The notes under the pieces were generated by a model. That model had not been told where the DNA came from, did not search any database, and saw only the letters and a list, made by a program, of their open reading frames with translations. A DNA stretch of 21,379 nt from Phialocephala subalpina (lineage: Eukaryota > Ascomycota > Leotiomycetes > Helotiales > Mollisiaceae), in contig FJOG01000116.1 of the NCBI GenBank assembly GCA_900073065.1, positions 1 to 21,379 of the forward strand, in the 5' to 3' direction. Positions within the stretch are counted from its first letter, which is position 1, and every line of letters starts with the position of its first letter. Positions 1 to 9,184 of the stretch are shown here, one piece after another. The translations under genes and the position numbers were made by a program.

Positions 1-130
1 TTATTAAATTATTAAATAGGCTGCTTTGCTCGATTTGCCTTAGGTTTCCTTCAAGTAGAATTTGAATCTCATGTCACCTCTAGATGTTTAAAGGCTGCTT
101 GCGGATGATAAATCTGGATGCCTTTATTGA

Positions 131-3100
131 TCAAGTTTCTCCACACAGTTGGTACCAGGTGTCGAAGCCGATTTCTTCCCCAGTTTCATCATTTATTAGA
201 GGAAAACTCTCAGGCAATGAGTACTGTAGCTGCTGAATGCCCTGCATCGAAAAAGCTGTTCCCTCGTCTGCATCGTATTCTGGCAGGTTTGGAATACTAT
301 CGGCGTTGGATCCAGAAGCTTGAAGACCAGTACTCGATGAGCTTGGTGTATTGCCGTGGTCGCTGTCTCGATGATGCGGGGCTTGGCCTGTCTGTGCCAT
401 CTGATAGTTCTGAGTATTGTTGAATTGCGTTCCTGACACCCTGGAATTCTGATACTGAGAGTTCTGAGATAGTTGTGGAGACGACATAGACTCGTTCTCA
501 CGCAGGTGCGTAGCACGAGTGGTCAAGTTAGGAGGCCTGGAAGTTGACCTAAAAATTGAGGAATCTGCGGGAGTCGGGAATTGACTCGGCGCTGGAATAC
601 TAGTAAGGGTTCTCTGAAGGTAGCTGGCTGAAGCCTCGTCCTGAGCTTCATGAATTAATCTTGTTATCAATGTCGAGAGGCGCTCCTGGAGATGTCCTTG
701 GTCATCTAGGAGACTCGTTCCATCATCTAAGCCCATGCCACGGACTTCTACTTCTAAGCGGCGTATGACGAACTGTGGCACTTGTTGACGCATGGTTTCC
801 TCGATTGTAAGATCAGTTGAATCATTTGTTTGTCTTTGTGCTAGACTGTCTGCGACTTTCTCGAAGACTAGAACTTTGAATCAGCAACTGACTGATAATC
901 TTCAAGATGTTACTCACGTGGTGATGGGACATCTTCATCCTTAGTGTCAGGGAAGAGGATCTGGTACATAGCCTTCCAGCGTTCTTCTTCAGCCTCGGGC
1001 ATGTTTCTTCGACAGCGCAGTCGTGTGATCATATCAGGCGTGACACTTTCGATATGTGGTTCGGGACGAATGGGGCAGATAGTCTCGGCTTTCAAGTGTA
1101 TCTTGAGATACTCGTCGCTCTGGAAGTACAGCCAGCACCTGACGCATCGAGGCTTTTCTTTATGTCTTCTGTACAAATGTCCTCTAAGCATGTTCAGTAA
1201 CTGCTTTTTGTCGCGTAAAGAGTATGGATGCAACTTACTTGACTCGCGCGACCGTCGGCCACGACGATATAGCACAAGTCTGCCACTTCCCTTCGTCGTG
1301 ATGCATATTGTACTTTCGCGGGTCGCGCTTCCTAAACGGGCATGCGAACCTAATAGCAGAGCTATCATCATTTGGAGGTGATATACCTACCATAGGCCGC
1401 TTTGGTCCTTGTCCGCGATCGTCCTCTGGTGGCTCGTCATCAGAACGCTTTCTTTTACCAATAGATCTCATTGAGTTGGACGCGTTCGATGAAGTCGTAG
1501 CGGCGGATCCCGGCTGGTACTGTGCTACATAATTCGAGCTTGATCCACCACACGTACGTGGGGTTACTTGCCCCACGCATTTCGATATTATCAATAGGAA
1601 GTCTCGATTCCAGACATCCCAGAATGCCCTACTTGCGTCGATGAAGAATTTTCTCTCTCCTTCGGTGATGCCGGAAACCAAAAAGTCAGTGCAAATCATA
1701 CCAGCACCTTGAAACTCGTCTTCGCTAAACTCACTCCCAGTATCGCAAGTGTATTCACTCACATCGTCTTGGCTCTGGGATGGATACGGGCTGGTTTTCC
1801 CCAAGTGCTGATTTGCAAGATTTCCCGACAAGACGTCCCCTTTTGGAGTTTTTCTCTTGATGTCCAAAATTTGTTGTTGGCCTATCCAAGCCGAAATGGA
1901 GCCTGTTGAACCCATTGTCGAGTGGCTTATAATCCTCTCTGAGCTCTTGATATGCTCTTCCTCTTTCAGCACCGGCTTCCCGGGGTAGTGAGTTTGCTTA
2001 TTGTCAAATCGCGGGCCAGATGAGCCAGAAGGGAAAGCTGCACCTGAAGTTACGAGGACATCAATGCCCATGTCCGCTGCCACCCTTTGCCAGTCCCAGC
2101 TTTTCTCATCTTTCTCATCCATATAGCTCCATACCTGCTCTAGTACCTTTAATACTGGATCTGAGTTCCTGAAACCGGTGTAAGCCTTGATTTTTCGGAT
2201 GGCTATCCGTATAGGCTCTCGTTGCTCAGGCTTGAATGTTGCACATCCAATAATAAAGGTCGGTAATAGTAGAAGACTTTGATTGCAATCATTGGGCTCA
2301 ACCTTTATGAGAAGAGAGAGGCCATCGTCGACGGCTTGTGTAATGCGAGGTTCCGGGTTCCAGTTGACTGTCTTTAGTGGGTAGATAGTTCTCCAAAGAT
2401 ACACCCACAGCACTTGCTTACAAAGTAAGCCCAAAAAATAATGAGTCTCACCCTCGCACCCGGGAGGAATCCATTCACGGATATCAGCGTCAATTTCAGC
2501 TGCGCTGTACATTAAAAAGTAATCCACGACGGGGTCAATACTGTGAAAGATGTTTTCGCGAATCTTATTCCTGATGTTCGTAATCTTGGACATATAGAAG
2601 CATAGACCATCTAAGACTCCAAGCAGGTGCAGAGATTCTGGTTGCACGATGGCGGTGGGAATATTTGAGTCATCTGAGACGGCTCCCAGGCGAGCACGGC
2701 CTTCTGGGAGGTACATCAGCTCGTCGGCGAAGATGTGGTATTTGAAGAACTCTTGGATGAATCTGATGAAATCTCGGTCTTCTGGAGGATATTTTTGGAT
2801 GAGATTTGAGTAAGCCTCAAGGTAGATTCGATGTTGTCCTGTAGGATTGGGGTCTGCGAGTGTTTCGAGGACAAGACAGATCATTTGCCCGTAGATGGCA
2901 GGGATGATCACGTTGGACTTTTCCACTGCGTCCCCGCTGTTTTGACGTTCGATGTCCGATCGCAATTCCGACATGGCCCTATCGTGGTGGAATTGAGAGC
3001 GTTCTTGCAGAGTTTGTATGTCTAATTCGGGATGGTCTTGTAGAAATCTAATACCATAAGAAGATCTGAAGTCGATATGCTTGCTGGACAGAGCGAGAAT

Positions 3101-3984
3101 CGAATGCATAAGACCGATATGCTTTACCGCTAATTGTAGCAATGTGTCCTTAAAAGGGTGATTCTCCTCTGTTTCTACAGTCAAAATACGACTCAATCTG
3201 AAGATATAATGCTCGAAGAACATTTTGTCGCCTGCAGTTTCAACGGCTGGAATTATGGGCTGTAATTTGATGTTGAGCATTGCGTTGCTGTCTCTTTGCA
3301 TTTGGGCTGTCGATATAATCAGTTCTTCTGCTCTAAGCTGGCTTCTCCTTGTCGCCATACCTTCTTCTGCCTTTTCCTTGCCGCTCTTCCATACTGTTTT
3401 AGCAGGATAGCCTTCGCATCGTAAACTGTTCTTTTCACAATTCAGGCCCACTTGAAGTTAGATTTGAAGGTTGGCTTTTAGCTCGTTGAGCACTTACATC
3501 CAGGTCGGGCCTCATCACATCGTTTCTTTCTTTTTCTGCATGTGATACATCCCGTCTTTGATCTCCCTTTGGCAACCTTCACTAACAAGTCCTGGGCCGT
3601 TTTTGGGTGTTTCCTTGGTCTCCCTCTCGGCCTCTTCTGTAGCATCTCGCCCCGCTGTTCTGTTGTCTGCAGTGCCTCCTTCTCCGGTAAGTAGTTCATG
3701 TCTGTGAAGTCACCCATGATCTCCCTTTTCGGGAGGTTCACATACTCTCTATATTCATCAGATTCGGTCGTCATAAAACCCGACGTGCTCCACGGGCTTG
3801 TGAATGAGGAAGGGGAAGTCACGATTGGGAATACAGAAGACGCAGGTGACTCGAGCGATTCTGATATCTTATTCGAGTTGTACTGTGATTGAATTTCATC
3901 TGTGCTAATCTCATCGGAAGCTCCTTTGAGGGGAGAGGGATGGATTGGTCGCTGGCCGACTTGACTCTCAGCCGGGTTCTCCAT
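131..3984 (-). CDS. Composite transcription factor: AT-hook + Zn2Cys6 + fungal TF domain + C2H2-like domain
   Basis: Predicted nuclear DNA-binding regulator of 1233 aa. Four exons: 3984-3498, 3450-1239, 1183-918, 867-131; the introns (47, 55, 50 nt) have GT donors and AG acceptors and every junction keeps frame. Residues 117-128 contain an AT-hook core (RGRPRK). Residues 146-174 form a Zn2Cys6-like cluster (CITCRKRKKRCDEARPG...NCEKNSLRC, split by intron 1). Residues about 220-600 resemble the Fungal_trans_2 family (FFEHYIFRLSRIL, LALSSKHIDF). A Ser/Pro-rich linker with a basic GKRKRSDDE motif leads to a C2H2-like fungal domain at about 863-988 (CPFRKRDPRKYN, HLYRRHKEKPRC, ILFPDTKDEDVPSP). The last 220 residues are low-complexity, rich in Gln, Ser and Asn. 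The TF body and the C2H2-like domain usually occur in separate proteins, but here one uninterrupted exon spans both. The start is the first ATG of an exon ending in the zinc cluster. Targets are unknown. Acceptor TAG at 868 was preferred over AAAG at 874 because it gives a PSPLFE-like junction. Confidence 0.8.
3448..3497 (-). other. Intron 1 of the transcription factor, with an ambiguous acceptor
   Basis: The donor GTAAGT begins at 3497 and a branch-like CTAAC lies just before the 3' end. The only canonical AG that keeps frame is TTCAAG, ending at 3451; it gives RPG-L-G-L-NC at the zinc cluster. If the intron ended three bases later, after TGG at 3448, the split codon would become TGC and the product would read RPG-C-L-NC, an exact Zn2Cys6 spacing. 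The sequence there is GG rather than AG. Either the fourth cluster cysteine is lost or a non-canonical acceptor is used. Confidence 0.6.
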
Positions 3985-4311
3985 TATGGCAGTGATCTCA
4001 AGGTCTCAACCGATCGTGGCGCTGCACCTGTAGACGTTCTGTGCTTTTCGGGTTTCTGGATCCTGAAGCCAGCTCGGTCGCGGAGCTATATCAGACTTTC
4101 TGCTAGAAACTTTAGAAGGGCGTATTTTTTCCGAAAGCTATCGCGCGTAGTTCATGAGCTGCAGTTATTCGAATGCGCTGCTGAGGGATCCGAGCCGGTT
4201 TTATTTGATAAGTGGGTAGTGACAGGAAACAAGGAAAATCCGAAGAGGTTGAGGCGCTGGGGAATCGAGCTGTGCTAGGTATGGGGAGCCTTAAGAAACC
4301 GACAGGGGTAA

Positions 4312-4325
4312 TGCGCAGCTGCGCA
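4312..4325. repeat. 14-bp perfect palindrome
   Basis: TGCGCAGCTGCGCA equals its own reverse complement. It lies about 330 bp upstream of the regulator start and may be a dimeric protein-binding site. No factor is assigned. Confidence 0.6.
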
Positions 4326-4355
4326 CAGAGGGACTGCGCATAACGCTGCATAACA

Positions 4356-4371
4356 TGCACAAAGTTGTGCA
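4356..4371. repeat. 16-bp inverted repeat
   Basis: TGCACAA, a 2-nt spacer AG, then TTGTGCA: perfect 7-nt arms. It sits 30 bp beyond the first palindrome in the same intergenic region, which suggests a paired operator-like element. Confidence 0.6.
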
Positions 4372-4632
4372 CTACTCACTTGCTCACTCCCCTCCCAAGC
4401 AGAACCTCGACTTAATATTCCAAACGATAACTATAAACACCATAGAAAAAGATATGATGGAAATGTATGCTGGAGCTAGGGCCTCAGAGGAGGAAAATCT
4501 GTATAAATATGATTGATATTCCAGTAGAATCGTGGTTAAGGGAAAAAAGGAAAAGGCAGTAGGATATTGGTGATAAAACCTACGAAAACAATATTCTTTA
4601 AACCCTCCCACCTAGCCACAAGCTTTGAGGAT

Positions 4633-4952
4633 ATGCCCCATCAGCAGCAGCCTGGGCCAAAAGCCCCTCCACTGGCTAATAGTAACACTACGGTGGTTCA
4701 AAAACAAGCGTAAGCTTCCCCACCGAGGCCCCTATCATATTCATAGTAGCCTCATCTTCCGTTCACCCTAATCATTGTCATAGTCACACATCTAAGACTG
4801 ATTCAATGCAACTGAATGCATATCTCTACAGTTATCCATCGGTGCAAGAGCAGTTGGCTTTCGGCTTCGAGGAAGGGAATAATACAAGGAAGTTGGAAAT
4901 GAAGAGCACGATTCAGAAATTGGAGAGACTCATAGAAGATGGGATGAATTAG
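4633..4952 (+). CDS. Small two-exon hypothetical protein (65 aa)
   Basis: Exon 1 is 4633-4709: ATG followed by MPHQQQPGPKAPPLANSN. The donor GTAAGC begins at 4710, the acceptor CTCTACAG ends at 4831, and exon 2 runs 4832-4952 to TAG. The 122-nt intron joins a phase-2 codon and keeps frame. The product starts Gln/Pro-rich, continues AYPSVQEQLAFGFEEGNN, and ends in a charged helix-like segment (KLEMKSTIQKLERLIEDGMN). No family is recognised. Support is frame continuity across canonical splice signals and protein-like composition; there is no motif. Exon 2's frame is also open back into the intron to about 4688, so an intron-retaining form starting at the ATG at 4806 is possible. An upstream exon cannot be excluded. 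It is divergent from the regulator at 131-3984. Confidence 0.35.
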
Positions 4953-5329
4953 GGTTTCTGGACTTTTCGGTAGGAACCGGAGATTGCGATCAAGTTTTGA
5001 AAGATATTCAATAAGGATTTCAAAAAAGCCGCGAACGACCGTATTTACTCTTCCTATAACCCTAGTAATCGCTTGTAATTTCTTTTCACATCCCAGGCTG
5101 CAGCTTTGCGTATTGGCAGACCCGTGACCAGCGTTCTCGATGGGTAGGTAGGTCCGATTTTTGAGCAAACCCGACTTGGACTAGTCCGAGTTTAACAAAA
5201 GCTGGATCCGAACTAAAGTAGTTCGGGTCGGTTCTCAGTTCTACGCTAAACCTACCCACTATTGAGAATACTGCCCTGACGACTATACGTGTTTTTTTCT
5301 TCTCGTACCCTTTGGCCATAGTCCGCGTA
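4953..5329. other. Intergenic segment after the small gene
   Basis: This is the likely 3' flank of the 65-aa candidate. Open frames on the minus strand here look like shadows. It contains the 5141-5258 inverted-repeat element. Confidence 0.3.
5141..5258. repeat. MITE-like imperfect terminal inverted repeat element, 118 bp
   Basis: The left end begins TGGGTAGGT and the right end finishes ACCTACCCA, its exact reverse complement. Further in, TGAG occurs at the same offset (position 22) in both arms, and CCCGA and ACTA follow at nearly the same offsets. The structure suggests a non-autonomous DNA transposon or foldback element. No clear target-site duplication was found, so this remains tentative. 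Confidence 0.3.
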
Positions 5330-5940
5330 AAGTGTTATTTACTCGAATTTCTTTTTGGTATTATATCAAATGAACAAACGAGTTATATCTAAGGAAAAAT
5401 ATTAGTAAATTTACGATTTTATATAAAGAATTGAAGTAAAACAAAAAGATATTCTATTTTTAGATTATATCTAATTTAGGTGTTTCTTAAGGGACTAATT
5501 CTGGCTCCCTATTTATTTAATCGGTATGAATTACCTTTGAAAAAATCTTTTATTTTAATTCGTATAAATATTTAATTCTTATAAAAGCGTAATAAGAGTT
5601 CACTTAAATTCTAATAGAGGCGAGCCGTAATAAAGGCAATAACGTGATTAGCTCGATACGTATTACTGAAAATCTCAAAGTTGGAATTAATATCCTAATA
5701 TTAAAAAAGTATTAAAATTATAATTATTTAAAAGTATAAATAATTAAGAATATACTTGTTTATAAAAGTCTCTTAATTATATGACTATAAATAACTATAT
5801 ATCGTCATACTATTCTCCCGTATCCAGTGGGCGATAACGATCTATACTCTTTATAGAATTAATAATAATAATTATAAAATCTAATTTTATATTTGGATTA
5901 TTATACTCGGCATTAGATTATTGAGCTCGTGAGCCGCGTG
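5330..5940. other. AT-rich block 1, probable RIP-degraded repeat
   Basis: The sequence is strongly A+T-biased and rich in TA dinucleotides, with no sustained open frame on either strand. Small less-degraded islands remain near 5615-5670 and 5815-5845. In filamentous ascomycetes such blocks are usually transposons mutated by RIP. The element type cannot be told. Confidence 0.5.
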
Positions 5941-6045
5941 GCTCCAAATTTGGGCTGAGTCTAAGGTAATGATCAAATCCTTTGCTACAGGGTTAACCTG
6001 AATCCTAATAATATCTATGCAACAGTATGTACTCAACAAGACTCA

Positions 6046-6108
6046 TGGCACGTGACCCCTCGCCGCTCTACTCTCCCCCACCTCGCCTATCCTCACCCGC
6101 ACGTGCCA
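6046..6108. promoter_or_regulatory. Two inverted CACGTG E-box sites
   Basis: TGGCACGTG at 6046-6054 and CACGTGCCA at 6100-6108 are the same nonamer in opposite orientations. CACGTG is the core site of fungal bHLH factors (Pho4, Cbf1 or SREBP type). The pair lies about 430-490 bp upstream of the glycosidase ATG. Confidence 0.4.
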
Positions 6109-6358
6109 CCTTCATCGTGTGCCATCCCGAGCCCCCGCTTCACATTCAGTCTCCACTGACTCGCTTCTGCTGATCGAACAATTGAAACCCCGCCATCATC
6201 CTCCTTGCGTATATGTACAAATCAATTCGGAATATTAGCGGGCGAGGAGCCCCATATTCAAGAAGCATCCCTGTGGGGTTTTATCCAAGCAGCAGATCGA
6301 ATGTTTTTGTATCCTAGTCTAATTCCTTTTCACATCCTATATATGTTCACAACCCCGC
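6076..6358. promoter_or_regulatory. Cluster of CreA-type (SYGGRG) motifs
   Basis: Five matches to the CreA/Mig1 consensus SYGGRG of the strong GCGGGG or GTGGGG form lie upstream of the glycosidase: CCCCAC 6076-6081, CCCCGC 6133-6138, CCCCGC 6188-6193, GTGGGG 6273-6278, CCCCGC 6353-6358 (C-rich ones read on the minus strand). This would fit carbon catabolite repression of a secreted glycosidase; it is inferred from motifs only, in a C-rich stretch. Confidence 0.35.
6338..6344 (+). promoter_or_regulatory. TATA-like element of the glycosidase gene
   Basis: TATATAT lies 25 bp before the upstream in-frame ATG at 6369 and about 196 bp before the preferred ATG at 6540. Transcription would then begin near or after 6369, which supports the downstream start. 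Confidence 0.35.
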
Positions 6359-6539
6359 ATTCCTTATCATGCATCAGAGAGTAACGGACTGTCTTTGGCC
6401 CGAGGATTGCGGGGAATCTCAGAGCAGAGAAGATTCCTGGAGCTTACAAGTAGTCGTAGAGAAGTTCACTAACCTTACAAGAGGGCGAAATATAAGATTA
6501 CGATATTACGTTTCTTTCTCCAAAAAAGTTCGTCTGAAA

Positions 6540-8054
6540 ATGGCTATATATATTTTCATCGCGAGCCTTTTGGTACCCAGAATTGCTGCCATCCCATCCA
6601 TGCAGAAACACAGTCGGAGCGACATTCCAGTCATCAACATTGACTGGAAAACTGTTCTTACCAAGTCTAAAACGACAACGACTCTACAGGTAGTCGTCAA
6701 TCCTTTGCTGCTTCAAAATAGTAGCATTCATGACAACGCCTTGAAGTCTCTCGAATATGTCGCTGCAGATTATGTGCGCTTTGTCCCATGGTACCCTTAT
6801 CCTAAACTCTCAGTCCCGGAGATTGATGAACCGGTCATCAACGGCGACAATTGTACCACCAGCTGGGACTTTACTTATGCGGATCCTTTGATGGAGGATT
6901 TCTTCAGGAGCACGCCGAATGTATCACACATCATCAACTTCAGTACCACGCCAGACTGGATGTGGATCCTCCCAAATGGCACCACGTATACTTACCCTGA
7001 TGATATCAACGACATCGACTTTGATTATAATCAAGGAACCCAGCTTCGTGACCCATCTTTGAAGGAAGTCAGCGATTATTATTCTCGCCTGGTTTCTTGG
7101 TACGTGAGGGGTGGTTTCACGGATGAATGCGGTGTGTACCATCACTCAGGACATACCTACGAAATCGAATACTGGGAAGTCCTGAACGAGATTGAGGCCG
7201 AGCACAGTATCCAGCCAGCATTTTACAATCAACTCTACGATACCATCGTAACGGCAATCCGTGCCGTCTCACCAAACACCAAGTTTGTGGGTCTTGCCCT
7301 GGCAAATGCTCAGAATCTAAGCTATTTCGAAGAATTTCTCGACCCGTCGAAGCACGCGGTTAATATCCCGCTCGATTTCATCAGCTACCATTTTTATGGA
7401 TCACCAGATGAAGCGTCGACTGAGGCAGAAGCTGCACAGTGCTTCCAACAGGCAGAAACATTTCTTAACGAAGTATCGCAGATCGAAACCATTCGGAAAC
7501 AACTGTCTCCTTCGACAAAGACTACCTTGAACGAAATCGGTACTTTCGATCCGCAAGGTGCCGTCACGATCGTTCCAGGTTATGAAGTACCGGCCGAGTA
7601 TTTCATCTGGAGTGGTGGTGTCTTTGCGTATGTCTTCTCTAGAATTGCTGCCATGGGAATAGATGTCATTGGTGAGAGCCAGCTTGTTGGTTATCCAGGA
7701 CAGTTCCCTTCGGTGTCTATGGTGGATTACACCACTGGCCTTCCCAACGCGCGTCTTCGCGTACTTCAGCTCATACAGGAGAGTTTTGCACCTGGTGATG
7801 AGCTCGTCCAGACGAACTATACCTCGGAAAGCAACATCCACGCTCAGGCATTTGTGACGACGGATGGAGTGAGAAAGTTATTGCTCATTAACAAGTTACG
7901 GGATGCAGTTACGATCCAGATCTGGGGGTTGAAAAGCGCGAAGATAGAGATTGTAGATGTGAGCACAGGGGGAGATATCTGGCGTACAGAGGACTTCTCC
8001 GGCTCTGTGTTTAACATCACTGGATGGGCAACAGCAGTGATGACTGAGAACTGA
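6540..8054 (+). CDS. Secreted glycoside hydrolase, GH39-like (clan GH-A), 504 aa
   Basis: Intronless. The start is set at the ATG beginning MAIYIFIASLLVPRIAA, a good signal peptide with likely cleavage near residue 17. An earlier in-frame ATG at 6369 would place 57 polar residues before it. The mature protein looks like a (beta/alpha)8 hydrolase: RFVPWYPYPK near the N-terminus, WEVLNEIEAEH with the probable acid/base Glu217, DFISYHFYG at 280-288, TLNEIGTF with the probable nucleophile Glu332, and a beta-rich C-terminal region. Eight N-glycosylation sequons (Asn 60, 104, 127, 133, 146, 259, 426, 492) support secretion. GH39 enzymes include beta-xylosidases and related exo-glycosidases; the substrate here cannot be read off. 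The two Asn-Glu motifs make clan GH-A fairly safe. The family number is less certain. Confidence 0.75.
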   Translation: MAIYIFIASLLVPRIAAIPSMQKHSRSDIPVINIDWKTVLTKSKTTTTLQVVVNPLLLQNSSIHDNALKSLEYVAADYVRFVPWYPYPKLSVPEIDEPVINGDNCTTSWDFTYADPLMEDFFRSTPNVSHIINFSTTPDWMWILPNGTTYTYPDDINDIDFDYNQGTQLRDPSLKEVSDYYSRLVSWYVRGGFTDECGVYHHSGHTYEIEYWEVLNEIEAEHSIQPAFYNQLYDTIVTAIRAVSPNTKFVGLALANAQNLSYFEEFLDPSKHAVNIPLDFISYHFYGSPDEASTEAEAAQCFQQAETFLNEVSQIETIRKQLSPSTKTTLNEIGTFDPQGAVTIVPGYEVPAEYFIWSGGVFAYVFSRIAAMGIDVIGESQLVGYPGQFPSVSMVDYTTGLPNARLRVLQLIQESFAPGDELVQTNYTSESNIHAQAFVTTDGVRKLLLINKLRDAVTIQIWGLKSAKIEIVDVSTGGDIWRTEDFSGSVFNITGWATAVMTEN

Positions 8055-9184
8055 GAACTGACAAATGAGATTGGTCTGATTGAGGTCGGCCAGTGAGAGA
8101 TGACAGTGTCACGTCACATGCCTTGTTTAGGTCCTCTTTCACCCTTATTCTATGTATATAAGCAGAGGTTCCCTCATAGCAATTCTACATCCTCCTTCCC
8201 CCACGCCATTCGAGCTGCTAGGCCTTGTGAGCGGATTCGGCACCACAACTCACAGTCGCCATCTCGATCAAAATCTATCCAGTGATAACTTCCTCATTAG
8301 TGCTACGAATGAGAACTACCTGAAACCATCAGGATGGCTTGCAGTCGTGTTCGCTAAATACAATGTGGTAATATTGCTTTTTGATAATTTCCCGCTATAA
8401 ATTATCTAAAGGCCATGGAGAAGCGTAAGACAGTTGGTATAGTTAAAGGAGTCATATCTATTTATATTAGGGCTTCGATATGCGTGTTATAGAAACTTAA
8501 CGAGAGACAGCGAGGATAATGATTTAATGTCTATGCTTTCTTACTATAGTAATGGTACTAGGTCAGAGCTGGGAGATCTACGAGCATACGTGCTGTCCCT
8601 ACCAAGCCAACTCGGAGAATGTGATTGTGGAGTGCTGCACACCATTCCCGGTTCATTCTCTTAAGCTCACGTGGTGACTGATCTAGAGTAATGCGGTGAG
8701 GAGAGATGTCTTGCAGAATTATCATAGTTTGTGATTTCAAGAATGGAGACACTTAATCTCCCCGGATCCGTAAGCGAAGGAAGAGGAGTAGAAGTGGAAG
8801 GGAGCCAGCGAGATAGAGAAGATTGCGGGACTTCAATACGAGTATTTGCGATTTGGAGGCTTGAAGCTTGAAGTTTAAACAGCCTCTCAAAAAGAGTGGG
8901 AGGGCGGATTGGGATTAAATTTCAAATCTCATGTGAGTATGCCTGAAGAGGTCCTCAATGGCAGTTGATTAAAGATCTTTGAAGCTGCAATTTTAGCTAG
9001 AATTACATTATCGAGATACAGCATCTTTATCTTTCAGCCGTTCTACAGCCCGCGGAATAGACCCGGCATGTGGGCACCGGTGTCTTGGGACTTGTGGTCA
9101 GTATTATCGCAAGGACGCCAACGACCAGCCAATTATCAAGTATGCCTCCTATACCAAGGTATCGGCCGACGCCTTGGAGTCTAT
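8055..9184. other. Intergenic region downstream of the glycosidase
   Basis: No gene can be supported. A 55-codon minus-strand frame at about 8725-8558 has natural-looking codons but no motif or partner exon. In the plus strand near 9070-9251 a frame reads YYRKDANDQPIIKYASYTK, then VSADALESIIISVGGS, and stops at the edge of AT block 2. This may be the intact edge of a degraded repeat or gene. Confidence 0.3.

Larger units (their letters stand above)
3985..4632. promoter_or_regulatory. Divergent intergenic region between the transcription factor and a small plus-strand gene
   Basis: No convincing coding frame was seen here. It separates the minus-strand regulator (start 3984) from the candidate small gene (start 4633) and presumably carries both promoters. 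It contains two strong palindromes, at 4312-4325 and 4356-4371, listed separately. Open frames on either strand are short and of mixed quality. Confidence 0.4.

Noticed and set aside
944..1381. 145-codon plus-strand open frame
   Set aside because: It is antisense to the C2H2-like exons of the transcription factor; the minus strand carries the recognisable motifs.
4803..5168. 121-codon minus-strand frame
   Set aside because: It is opposite the spliced 65-aa candidate and has no start context or motif; the plus-strand reading is more protein-like.
6369..6539. Upstream in-frame ATG extending the glycosidase by 57 residues
   Set aside because: The extension is polar and would bury the signal peptide; a TATA-like element sits only 25 bp before it, so this part is probably leader.
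8558..8752. 64-codon minus-strand frame
   Set aside because: It begins at GTG; from the first ATG it is only 55 codons and has no partner exon or motif, although its codon use looks natural.
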